Positions 20,385-31,767 of a DNA stretch of 64,000 nt are shown piece after piece. The translations under genes and the position numbers were made by a program. Source of the DNA: Anisus vortex (taxonomy: Eukaryota > Mollusca > Gastropoda > Planorbidae); assembly GCA_949126835.1 (NCBI GenBank), contig OX421499.1:9771069-9835068 (forward strand). Direction: 5' to 3'. Under the pieces are notes generated by a model that saw only the letters and a program-made list of their open reading frames with translations, had not been told where the DNA came from and searched no databases. Within the stretch, counting starts at the first letter, position 1; each line of letters starts with the position of its first letter.

Positions 20385-21097
20385 CTGTTAATAACACAAT
20401 CAAAACCGAAATATGCAAGAAACCTAAAATAATAATTTATCTCTGGAAAAAGTGCAATGCAACAGACCTACATCAAGCAGCAATAAAATTTCACATTACT
20501 TTCCTTAATAAATACAATATAAACAGTCCAGTTGAAGATATTTGGCCATTCATAGAAACAAGCTTAAAAGCAATAATGGCTGATTTTGTGCCATCAAAAC
20601 AAAAATCAAATAAAATTAACAAATGTTGGTTTAACACTAAACTAAAGAAACTGTGTAAACAAAAAGAAAATCTATTAAAAAAATTTAAGGCAACTAACTC
20701 AATTAGACTACATAAAAAATTCCTAAAAATCAAACATTTAACTCAGAAACTAAGCAGACAGCTGCAGAATGAATATGTAAACAATGTAGTTTGTAAAGAT
20801 AATAATACAAACTTATGGTCCTATATTAAATCAAGAAAAATGGACACTACAGGCATAGCTCCACTAAAAGGCAAAAACAATGAAACTTATAACGACAATG
20901 AAAGTAAAGCTAATATCCTAAACACACACTTTGCATCATCTTTTTCAAATCCAGCTGACAAAGAAATCTCCATTAATTTAAACAAACTAAACGAGATAGG
21001 AAATTTAAATGTAGATGAAAAATGTATTAAACAACTCCTAACCAACTTAAAAGTAAACGAAGCTTCTGGTCCAGATGAAATACCAGCAAGACTGCTT
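20385..21097 (+). pseudogene. internal fragment of CR1/L2-type LINE (endonuclease end to RT start)
   Basis: The translation is almost the same as the corresponding middle part of the LINE protein at 60661-62834, from about KPK..IYLW through NKINKCWFNTKLKKLCKQKE to GPDEIPARLL. The reading frame is open from 20576, but no endonuclease catalytic core or RT active site is included. At about 21098 it changes without a stop into an unrelated RTE-like LINE, giving a 436-codon chimeric open frame (20576-21886) that is an accident of the junction. Confidence 0.88.
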
Positions 21098-23918
21098 ATG
21101 ACAAACTCGGAAGAGACCATTGCTAAATTCTATGAAGCTTTCAACACTGTCGTCTCCGCCACACCTTCTTCTGACAAACTGATTATTCTCGGAGACTTTA
21201 ATGCTCGTGTCGGTAGTGACAACTCCTCCTGGGAAGGAGTGATGGGGAAGCACGGGGTCGGAAAATGCAACAGCAATGGCTTGCTTCTTCTTCAGACATG
21301 TGCTGAATTTGGTCTCCTAATAACAAACACCATCTTTAGCCTCCCTACTCGCAACAGGACATCATGGATGCACCCGCGTTCAAAACACTGGCATCTAATC
21401 GACTATGTCATTGTCAGAAACAGGGACCGACAGGACGTGAGAGTGACCAAGGCCATGTGTGGTGCCGACTGTTGGACCGACAACCGCCTCATTGTCTCTA
21501 AGTTGAATATTCGTTTCAAACCAAAAAGAAGACCTCAACCATCCCAAACTCCGAAACGCCTAAACACAGACAGGCTCAAGATTCCTGATGCTAGACAAAC
21601 ATTTGTCCACACACTAAATGGACGCCTTGCCTCTATCACATTTGACAACAAGGACGCAGAAGCAGCATGGACTACCTTTCGCGACACGGTACATAGCACA
21701 TCCACTGAGTGTCTCGGACCCTCTACCAGGAAACACAAGGACTGGTTTGACGAAAATAATGCAGCGATCCAACTTCTACTTGAGCAAAGACGTAAAGCAC
21801 ACAAGGCACTTCTTGATGACCTTATGTCAACAGCAAAGAAAACCGCCCTGGGAAACATCAGCAGCAACATTCAGAAGCAACTGTGACAAATGCGGGACTC
21901 TTGGCTGTGTGCGAAAGCTGACGAAATTCGGGGCTATGCAGACACAAAAGACATGAAGAACTTTTATAGGGGTCTAAGAGAAATTTATGGCACTGTCACC
22001 TCAGGCTCATCTCCGCTCCTTGATGCAGAAGGTTCCACGCTTATCACTGACAAGGAGGAAATCAGGAATGTATTAAACACACCCTCTTTTGTGGGCCAGG
22101 AAGCCATCGAAAGATTAATTAAAGTCCCGGTGAACAACACACTCGAAGCTGTCCCAACTATGAACGAGCTAATGGCAGCCATCCGACAAATGTCCAACGG
22201 GAAAGCTCCTGGCCCCGATATGATTCCTGTTGAGATCTATAAAGAGGGTGGTCCTGTGCTGACAGGTAAACTGCTTTGCCTACTTCAGACCATATGGGAG
22301 ACAGAAACGGTACCACAGAACCTCAAAGATGCTTCCATAATTCACCTCTACAAACGCAAAGGAAACCGACAGGCCTGTGACAACCACCGTGGAATCTCAC
22401 TGTTGTCCATTGCTGGCAAGATCTTGGCTAGAATTCTACTTAATCGCTTAAATGTACATCTGGAGCAAGGTCTACTACCAGAAAGCCAGTGCGGCTTCCG
22501 CAAGGAGCGCGGCACGATCGACATGGTATTCGCAGCTAGACAGCTCCAAGAGAAGTGCCAAGAGCAGAACTTAGACCTGTATTCAATTTTTATCGATCTG
22601 ACCATGGCCATTGACTCAGTCAGCAGAGATGGCCTATGGAAAATCATGGCAAAGTTTGGCTGCCCAAGAAAGTTCATAGCTATGGTAAGGCAGTTTTATG
22701 ACGGTATGCAGGCCCGTGTCCAGGACAACGGAGAGATGTCTGAACCCTTCCCAGTGACAAATGGCGTCAAGCAGGGATGCGTTCTGGCTCCAACACTGTT
22801 CAGTCTAATGTTCACAGCCATGCTCAGTGATGCATTTAGGGATGGACGTGAGGGTGTAGACATTAGTTACCGCACTGATGGCGGGCTTTTCAACCTTAGG
22901 AGACTCAAAGCAAAAACAAAGGTCAAGTCTGACACCATTCATGACTTACTACTTGCCGACGACTGCGCTCTCAATGCCGGCTCTGAAGCTGATCTGAAAC
23001 ACAGTGTTGAAAAATTTTCCAGTGCATGCTCAAACTTTGGACTTACCATCAGCACTAAGAAGACAGAAGTCCTGTACCAACCAGCCCCCGGAAAGCCTTA
23101 CGTAGAGCCTAACATCAGTATCAATGGTGTAAAAATCAACACAGTAAACCGCTTTACGTACCTTGGTAGTATACTGTCTCAGGGTGTTGTCATTGATGAT
23201 GAAGTAAACCTCCGTATCTCAAAAGCCAGTGCAACCTTCGGAAGTCTGTACAAAAATGTTTGGAACAGAAGGGGCATTAGCACCCAAACCAAAATAAAAG
23301 TCTACAGGGCAGTCGTGCTGCCTACTTTACTATATGCATGTGAGACTTGGACTGTTTATCAACGACATGCTAAGCTCCTGAATCACTTCCACACAAAAAG
23401 CCTGAGAAAAATCCTAAATATCAAATGGCAGGACCAAATTCCAGACTTTGAGGTCCTTGCCAGGGCAGGACTCCCAAGCATCCACACAAGTCTGATGCAG
23501 TCTCAACTTCGCTGGGCAGGGCATGTTATACGCATGCCAGACTGCCGTCTTCCAAAGAGGCTCTTCTATGGCGAGCTAAAAAACGGTCAGCGAGCTCGCG
23601 GAGGTCCAAAAAAAGCGCTATAAAGACACCCTCAAGGCATCACTCAAAGCGATTTCCATTAAAGAGGACTCCTGGGAGGTGACAGCCAAAGACCGTGCCT
23701 CATGGCGCTCAGCGGTCCATGAAGGAGCAGCTCTTTGTGAAGAGCAAAAACAGAGAGCAGCTGAGTCCAAGAGACAAGCCAGGAAAGATCGTGCCCTAGA
23801 GCTCATTGTCGACGCTCTGACCTTCCCCTGTACGGTTTGCAGTCGCACCTTCCGCGCAAGGATAGGCCTCTATAGCCAAATGAAAACGAACCGCACAGAC
23901 ACACCCCATACTTCATAG
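21098..23918 (+). pseudogene. RTE-like LINE: endonuclease-RT-zinc finger, broken
   Basis: An endonuclease segment begins near 21180 (LIILGDFNARVG, then NSNGLLLLQTCAEFGLLITN). Its usual catalytic TDH reads TDN (Asn codon 21482-21484). An in-frame TGA at 21884-21886, in a context where CGA would be expected, separates it from the RT frame 21890-23623. The RT has NGKAPGPD, GISLLSIAGKILARI, FIDLTMAIDSV (normally KAFD), GVKQGCVLAPTLF and LADD. By comparison with the family, about ten residues seem missing near 22060. A run of seven A at 23609-23615 shifts the frame; the C-terminus then continues in another frame to a stop at 23918, ending in a C2H2-like motif (CTVCSRTF) whose histidines are lost. 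The 5' end of the endonuclease is missing. It is dead on several counts. Similarity to RTE-type 'craniofacial development protein 2-like' proteins is from family knowledge. Confidence 0.88.
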
Positions 23919-23970
23919 GACGACAAAAATGGTCATCGTCGATCACGACGGACGAACAACAACAACAACA
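23919..23970 (+). other. LINE 3' UTR and AAC-repeat tail
   Basis: A short GC-rich segment TCATCGTCGATCACGACGGA, capable of a hairpin, is followed by (AAC)n. This resembles the very short 3' UTR and microsatellite tail of RTE-type LINEs. It leads straight into the 20-bp array. Confidence 0.6.
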
Positions 23971-24830
23971 TCTATATCAATCTATTTGTATCTATATCAA
24001 TCTATTTGTATCTATATCAATCTATTAGTATCTATATCAATATATTAGTATCTATATCAATCTATTAGTATCTATATCAATCTATTAGTATCTATATCTA
24101 TCTATTAGTATCTATATCTATCTATTACTATCTATATCTATCTATTAGTATCTATATCTATCTATTAGTATCTATATCTATCTATTAGTATCTATATCAA
24201 TCTATTAGTATCTATATCAATCTATTAGTATCTATATCAATCTATTAGTATCTATATCAATCTATTAGTATCTATATCTATCTATTAGTATCTATATCTA
24301 TCTATTAGTATCTATATCTATCTATTAGTATCTATATCTATCTATTAGTATCTATATCAATCTATTAGTATCTATATCAATCTATTAGTATCTATATCTA
24401 TCTATTAGTATCTATATCTATCTATTAGTATATATATCTATCTATTAGTATCTATATCAATCTATTAGTATCTGTATCAATCTATTAGAATATATATAAA
24501 TCTATTAGTATCTGTATCAATCTATTAATATCTATATCAATCTTATAGTATCTATATCAATCTATTAGTATCTATATCAATCTATTAGTATCTATATATA
24601 TATACTAGTTTCTATATCTATCTATTAATATCTATATCAATCTATTAGTATCTAAATAAATCTTATAATATCTATATCAATCTATTAGTATTTATATCAA
24701 TCTATTAGTATCTATATCAATCTATTAGTATTTATATCAATCTATTAGTATCTATATCAATCTATTAGTATCTATATCAATCTTTAAGTATCTATATCAA
24801 TCTATAAGTATCTATATCTATCTATTAGTA
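23971..24830. repeat. minisatellite, 20-bp unit, ~43 copies
   Basis: The unit is TCTATATCAATCTATTAGTA, with CAA/CTA and minor variants. It is regular over most of its length and more drifted towards 24480-24830. Confidence 0.96.
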
Positions 24831-25845
24831 TATATATATATATATATATATCTATCTATATATCTATCTATATCTATCTATATCTATCTATATCTATCTA
24901 TATCTATCTATATCTATCTATATCTATCTATATCTATCTATATCTATCTATATCTATCTATATCTATCTATATCTATATCTATCTATATATCTATCTATA
25001 TCCATCTATATCCATCTATATCTATCTATATCTATCTATATCTATCTATATATCTATCTATATCTATCTATATCTATCTATATCTATCTATATCTATCTA
25101 TATCTATCTATATCTATCTATATCTATCTATATCTATCTATATCTATCTATATCTATCTATATCTATCTATATCTATCTATATCTATCTATATCTATCTA
25201 TATCAATCTATATCAATCTATATCTATCTATATATCTATCTATATCTATCTATATCTATCTATATCTATCTATATCTATCTATATCTATCTATATCTATC
25301 TATATCTATCTATATCTATCTATATATTAGTATCTATATCTATATCTATCTATATCTATCTATATCTATATATTAGTATCTATATCTATATCTATCTATA
25401 TTTATCTATATCTTTCTATATCTATCTATATCTATCTATATCTATCTATATCTTTCTATATCTATCTATATCTATATATTAGTATCTATATCTATATCTA
25501 TCTATATCTATCTATATCTATATATTAATATCTATATCTATCTATATCTATCTATATTTATCTATATCTATCTATATCTATCTATATCTATCTATATCTT
25601 TCTATATCTATCTATATCTATCTATATCTTTCTATATCTATTTATATCTATCTATATCTATCTTTATCTATCTATATCTTTCTATATCTATCTATATCTA
25701 TATATGTCTATCTATATCTATCTATATATATCTATATCTATCTATATCTATCTATGTCTATCTATGTCTATCTATATCTACCTATATCTATATATTTCTA
25801 TCTATATATATCTATATCTATTTATATCTATCTTTATCTATCTAC
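24831..25845. repeat. 10-bp TCTATCTATA array grading from the 20-bp array
   Basis: About a hundred copies of a TATCTATCTA-type 10-bp unit, with occasional CAA or TATTAGTA units that recall the preceding array. Confidence 0.95.
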
Positions 25846-26358
25846 AGAGCTAAATCAAATGTAACAGTTGGTATCCATATCGCCATCAACCTGACTGAAC
25901 ATAGTTTGTCTCGGAATTTCGATTGACTAGTATCAGTTTTTGTCCTATTCCAGGACACAAGATTATCTTCCCATTTACACGTGACCATTAGTCCACCAAT
26001 GGCCCACTTTGTTGACGTCTTCACTTGCCGCAATGAGGCTTAGAATATGGGGGGGGGGGGGGGGTCCGGGAAGTGGAAGACGGCAACTGCAGGAAGGGAA
26101 ATTTGGGGTTGGGGGAGAAGCACTGTCTGTCTATTCCTGCATGTAATTAGACATCGATTATTGCCAGAAAATGCTAAAAAAAAGCATAGACATAGGAAAA
26201 CCAATACCTTAATCATCTAGATTTAATTGATATTATTTTTTTTTAAAGCTGGGTGTCTGTTTATAGTTGTTCTCTTCTCTTTCTAATTAAAAATCAAGGA
26301 TGAAAAAAATATTATTGAGACAGTCTGTATTTGGGTTCTCAAAATTTTTTTTGCCTCC
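25846..26358. other. unassigned stretch with poly-G run
   Basis: Contains a G homopolymer of about 15 nt near 26050-26064 followed by purine-rich sequence. No gene is recognised. Confidence 0.4.
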
Positions 26359-28720
26359 CTGATCACCCTATTTCTGACCAACATATTTCTTTTCAATCTA
26401 TTTCTGATGAACGTATTTCCGATCAACCTATTGCTGATCAACGTATTTCTGATCAATCTATTTCTGACCAACATATTTCTTTTCAATCTATTTCTGATGA
26501 ACGTATTTCCGATCAACCTATTGCTGATCAACGTATTTCTGATCAACGTATTTCTGATCAACATATTTCTCATCAACATATTTCTCATCAACGTAATTCT
26601 GATCAACGTATTTCTGATCAACCTATTGCTGATCAACGTATTTCTGTTCAACCTATTTCTGATCAACATATTTATAATCAACCTATTTCTGATCAACATA
26701 TTTATGATCAACCTATTTCTGATCAGCGTATTTCTGATCAACCTATTGCTGATCAACGTATTTCTGATCAACCTATTGCTGATCAACGTATTTCTGTTCA
26801 ACCTATTTCTGATCAACGTATTTCTGTTCAACCTATTTCTGATCAACATATTTATGATCAACCTATTTCTGACCATCTTATTTCTGATCAACCTATTTCT
26901 GATCAACGTATTTCTGATCAACCTATTTCTGATCAACATATTTCTCAATTTATTTCTGACCATCTTATTTCTGATTAACCTATTTCTGATCAACGTATTT
27001 CTGATCAACATATTTCTCAATTTATTTCTGACCATCTTATTTCTGATCAACCTATTTCTGATCAACATATTTCTCAATTTATTTCTGACCATCTTATTTC
27101 TGATCAACCTATTTCTGATCAACGTATTTCTGATCAACCTATTTCTGATCAACGTATTTCTGATCAACATATTTCTCAATTTATTTCTGACCATCTTATT
27201 TCTGATCAACCTATTTCTGATCAACATATTTCTCAATTTATTTCTGACCATCTTATTTCTGATCAACCTATTTCTGATCAACGTATTTCTGATCAACCTA
27301 TTTCTGATCAACGTATTTCTGATCAACATATTTCTCAATTTATTTCTGACCATCTTATTTCTGATTAACCTATTTCTGATCAACGTATTTCTGATCAACA
27401 TATTTCTCAATTTATTTCTGACCATCTTATTTCTGATCAACCTATTTCTGATCAACGTATTTCTGATCAACCTATTTCTGAACAACGTATTTCTGATCAA
27501 TGTATTTCTGATCAACCTATTTCTGAACAACGTATTTCTGATCAATGTATTTCTGATCAACCTATTTCTGATCAACGTATTTCTGATCAATGTATTTCTG
27601 ATCAACCTATTTCTGAACAACGTATTTCTGATCAATGTATTTCTGATCAACCTATTTCTGATCAACGTATTTCTGATCAACGTATTTCTGATCAATGTAT
27701 TTCTGATCAACCTATTTCTGAACAACGTATTTCTGATCAATGTATTTCTGATCAACCTATTTCTGATCAACGTATTTCTGATCAATGTATTTCTGATCAA
27801 CCTATTTCTGAACAACGTATTTCTGATCAATGTATTTCTGATCAACCTATTTCTGATCAACCTATTTCTGATCAACCTATTTCTGATCAATGTATTTCTG
27901 ATCAATGTATTTCTGATCAACCTATTTCTGAACAACCTATTTCTGATCAACCTATTTCTGATCAACGTATTTCTGATCAATGTATTTCTGATCAACCTAT
28001 TTCTGATCAACCTATTTCTGATCAACCTATTTCTGATCAACGTATTTCTGATCAATGTATTTCTGATCAACCTATTTCTGAACAACGTATTTCTGATCAA
28101 TGTATTTCTGATCAACCTATTTCTGATCAACCTATTTCTGATCAACGTATTTCTGATCAACGTATTTCTGATCAATGTATTTCTGATCAACCTATTTCTG
28201 ATCAACCTATTTCTGATCAATGTATTTCTGATCAATGTATTTCTGATCAACCTATTTCTGATCAATGTATTTCTGATCAATGTATTTCTGATCAACCTAT
28301 TTCTGATCAACCTATTTCTGATCAACGTATTTCTGATCAATGTATTTCTGATCAACCTATTTCTGATCAACCTATTTCTGATCAACGTATTTCTGATCAA
28401 TGTATTTCTGATCAACCTATTTCTGAACAACGTATTTCTGATCAATGTATTTCTGATCAACCTATTTCTGATCAACGTATTTCTGATCAACCTATTTCTA
28501 TACAACTTATTTCTCATCCACGTATTTCTCATCCACGTATTTCTCATCCACGTATTTCTCATCCACGTATTTCTCATCCACGTATTTCTCATCCACGTAT
28601 TTCTCATCCACGTATTTCTCATCCACGTATTTCTCATCCACGTATTTCTCATCCACGTATTTCTCATCCACGTATTTCTCATCCACGTATTTTTCATCAA
28701 CATAATTCTGATCAACGTTA
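26359..28720. repeat. minisatellite, 15-bp unit, ~157 copies
   Basis: The basic unit is ATTTCTGATCAACCT, with variants CGT, TGT, CAT and GAACAA. Several higher-order blocks occur, such as the TCTCAATTTATTTCTGACCA block repeated between about 26940 and 27430. The right end (about 28507-28690) is a homogeneous run of an ATTTCTCATCCACGT variant. At five codons per unit, long frames stay open on both strands: 852 codons on minus (26283-28841, built on NTLIR/NRLIR) and 776 on plus (built on FLIN). I regard these as consequences of the unit, not genes. Confidence 0.97.
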
Positions 28721-29639
28721 CAGAAATGCTTGTATGAAAGGGAACTGCGAAGGTTGCATTAACAAGGCGAAGGAAGAAGCGGGGGGAGGGGCGTGGGGAG
28801 GGGTACAATTTGTTTTTTACACAAAGAAGAAATAATTTCATGTAATTGATAGATTAACGGATTTCTGCCTTGTTTCAAGTTACGGAAATAACTCATTAAA
28901 AGTTAAGAAAAATAACTGTAATGAGAAGAAGGTTCATGGGAACTTTTTTTTACAAAGTGTTAGAAAATGTGTTTTAAAACAGTTAAGTTTCCACAGGGAT
29001 AAACACATAAATACATTTCACATAAACATACATTCATACATACAAACACACATTTCGTGCACACATACATGCATACATATATTTACTTCATGCATACGCA
29101 CACACATTGTATTATAACACGCATACATACAAACATACAGACATACACCAATACAGACATCCATCCATCTATACATACATACATACATACATACATTGCC
29201 ACATATCTAATGAGTATATCTGTCTGTCGATATCAATCAAGACTATCAGAACTTTATCCCTCTAAGATCTCTCCTCTATATCTATGATGTTTCCTGTCTC
29301 CATCTTTACATACACCGGCATATCGGGAATTAAAACTTCTTCGTTTATATCATGTTCTGTGGGAATTATCTATCTTATTCTTTCTTGCCCTCTTTCACTC
29401 CCCTGTCCTGCATATAAAAACCCCAGGCTTTATACAAAACACGTTTTTGACTCCAGACATCTGCACGTTTCAGGGAATTCCCGCTGCATTCTCTAAAACG
29501 TCATGGGCTGGGAAGTTTGATAATCGATTTAATATCTTTTACGCACTTCTTATGTTTACGTATGCTGGCTGTCATAGATTTTTTTCTATGGAATCGGTTC
29601 TTTGATGCTCGTGCACAAAGAATGTGCAATTTGACAGAC
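28721..29639. other. unassigned stretch with CATA microsatellite
   Basis: A drifting ACATACAT microsatellite covers about 28999-29200. The rest has no recognisable gene or repeat. Confidence 0.45.
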
Positions 29640-29830
29640 CATTTGATACAACGGGATTGAGTGACCAGCACATAGCCGAGCCGTTTTGAATGATTCTTTT
29701 AGTTAACGTCAGGTATTCATCTCACCTGGGTAGACTTTTGGGATAACTTCCGGCCAGGATAAACAATTCCTGGCGTTCGTACCTTGATTTGATCACAGAT
29801 TCTTTGAAATTTAACCCGACACTGGTCAGC
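29640..29830 (-). repeat. decayed SINE, family A, antisense
   Basis: It aligns by eye with 52950-53090 on the same strand: GGGATTGAGTGACCAGCACA, then GGTCAGG-like, ACCTGGGTAGAC and TTCCGGCCAGG. Its B-box has decayed beyond recognition, so this is an old copy. Confidence 0.6.
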
Positions 29831-30201
29831 TGTTCACTGCTTCTATCAACAAGAGATGTCTGTACCAGGAATGGTCAATCCTCGTCTTTGAAAAGTATCA
29901 AATGAAACAAGCGATGTGTATTCACTAAAATATGATAAAGCCTGTACAAGTAGTGTGTAGACATAAAAACGTAGTTGACCTGCTCTAAATTATAGACTAT
30001 TTTATGTTCTTTTTTTGCCTGTAATAAAATAGTCTAGTTTTTTTTTCTATTTTATTTTATTTTACCTTTTCTAACTAATATACAAGCTTTGCCTATTTTT
30101 ACCTGTACTTAATTATAAAATAGACTTGTTTTTTTTACAAACACATAATTAGAGACTAATGATGATATTTTATAGCGCTATATTAAAGACTGGCGTGTCT
30201 A
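29831..30201. other. unassigned AT-rich stretch
   Basis: T-rich sequence with repeated TTTTATT motifs; no gene is recognised. Confidence 0.4.
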
Positions 30202-31377
30202 GGGGAGAGTGGGGAGAAATGGCCAGGTGGGAGAAATGGCCCACCCCTATTATATCCAAAACTGCTGGACCTTAATGTTTAGGATGTAAATGAATGTATT
30301 AAGTACATTCTTTTTATGGTCCTCCATCAATTTCCGAGCGAAATGTTCAATAATTGTTGGACTGGATATGTTTGAAATTTTATGTTAAAAAAATATACTT
30401 TTTGAACTTTTACATTTTTTAATCAAAATTAAGCCCTTTTTGTCTTAATAATTGGTAATTCATTTTCTTAATATATCAATTATTTAGATATAACAATATG
30501 ATATTTTTAATTATCTTTTATATCATGTAATTTTTTAAAAAATATTTTTATATCACAACCCCCCTATGGGGAGAAATGGCCCACAATTTGTGGGGATAAA
30601 TGGCCACCCATAAAACTAACTTTTTTAGCAAACTATCGTTTTAAAACAACTGTTTTATAGTAAATTAATTTAAATTTACCACTAATATTAATAATAATTT
30701 AAATTACTAATTAAATATATTTTGATATTAGAAACTATTGTGTTTTTTAAAGATTGTTTTTTTATTATTACAAATTCAATAGCCAATAATAGTGAATGTA
30801 GCCCTATATATAATTTATAGTAAGCATATGCAATCTATTGCTTATTAAACTATGATTAATATGATTATAACAACTATGAATATTAAATAGACTTTACTAA
30901 CATGTTATTTCTAAACGTATAATTATGAAATTATAATTTTTCTATTCAAACGTCAAGATTTTAAAAGGACTCCAAATACCATAGCATTTAACGGGATGAA
31001 AAAGTGGACTAAATAATTTTTTTTTATAGTACTAAATATGTAAAATGCTCATGCTAAGATACAGTTTACATATAGCCTACTTTTCAAAAGCTAAATGATA
31101 GGAAATAGCAAAAAAAGCATTCAGGGCCATTTCTCCCCACCTAGTGGGCCATTTCTCCCCATGCTATGGCCATTTCTCCCCACCTATATGTACATCAATT
31201 GTTATTTATTATCTATAAATCTATATATAATTAAGGGATAAACAAGGTATATTAACTTGTATTATTGGCTAGACTAACATCTATTACAATTTCATAGTTA
31301 AATATACATATTTGTTTAAATTAGACACATTTTATCAAGAAAGACTATTTGGTGGGCCATTTCTCCCCACTCTCTCC
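30202..31377. mobile_element. non-autonomous TIR element with repeated internal motifs, TA target
   Basis: The ends are inverted repeats of about 23 bp with one mismatch, sharing GAGAGTGGGGAGAAATGG, and are flanked by TA on both sides (30200-30201 and 31378-31379). The terminal motif GGGGAGAAATGGCCCAC also recurs inside. Forward copies lie near 30212, 30230, 30570 and 30593 in the left half; reverse copies lie near 31124, 31144, 31166 and 31354 in the right half. The 1.2-kb body is AT-rich with no transposase-like frame. TA duplication suggests a Tc1/mariner-type non-autonomous element; the subterminal copies may be transposase-binding sites. Confidence 0.85.
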
Positions 31378-31470
31378 TACCTGTCATAAATTATAGTCTA
31401 GACAAGAGTTTCCCAAGTCATTGGGTCGCTAACCGGGTATCAACAAAAAAAAAGAAGTTCTTAATGAGAT

Positions 31471-31582
31471 CATACAGCTCTAGGGATGTAGGTACTAGGC
31501 CAGGTGTTGGCATACAGCTCTAGGGATGTACTAGGCCAGGTGTTGGCATACAGCTCTAGGGATGTACTAGGCCATGTGTTGG
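31471..31582. repeat. 36-40-bp tandem triplication overlapping a MITE end
   Basis: Three units of CATACAGCTCTAGGGATGTA plus CTAGGCCAGGTGTTGG (the first with 4 extra bases). Each unit contains the MITE target site (TACTAGGC) and the first bases of the adjoining MITE. Confidence 0.9.
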
Positions 31583-31767
31583 CATCCTTTTGATAATAGT
31601 GTACCAAAGTAAGATTTCTTATTTATTCATTGCGCCAGTAGCATTAATAGTCAATCTGCGCCACCAATCAATTTCTAGAATTGACTTTTTTTAAAGTTTT
31701 CCGCATGGCAATGAAAATTGCTTGTGTGCAAATTGTTGCACGCGTGCCGTAGGTTGCCAATCCCCTG
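31573..31767. mobile_element. hAT-type MITE, 195 bp
   Basis: Ends are CATGTGTTGGCATCCTTTTG (diverged) and GGTTGCCAATCCCCTG. The 8-bp flanks are TACTAGGC and TACTAGGT. Same orientation and interior as the copy at 10365, but older. Confidence 0.85.

Noticed and set aside
20576..21886. A genuine 436-aa fusion gene
   Set aside because: Both halves are truncated pieces of two different LINEs. The endonuclease half has lost a catalytic His and ends at a premature stop.
26283..28841. Long pentapeptide-repeat-like protein on the minus strand
   Set aside because: It is the direct translation of a 15-bp minisatellite, with equally long frames on the other strand. The residue pattern does not match the A(D/N)LxX pentapeptide-repeat consensus.
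29284..29496. Short plus-strand open frame
   Set aside because: 70 codons with no domain, no neighbouring exon signals and no codon pattern to support it.
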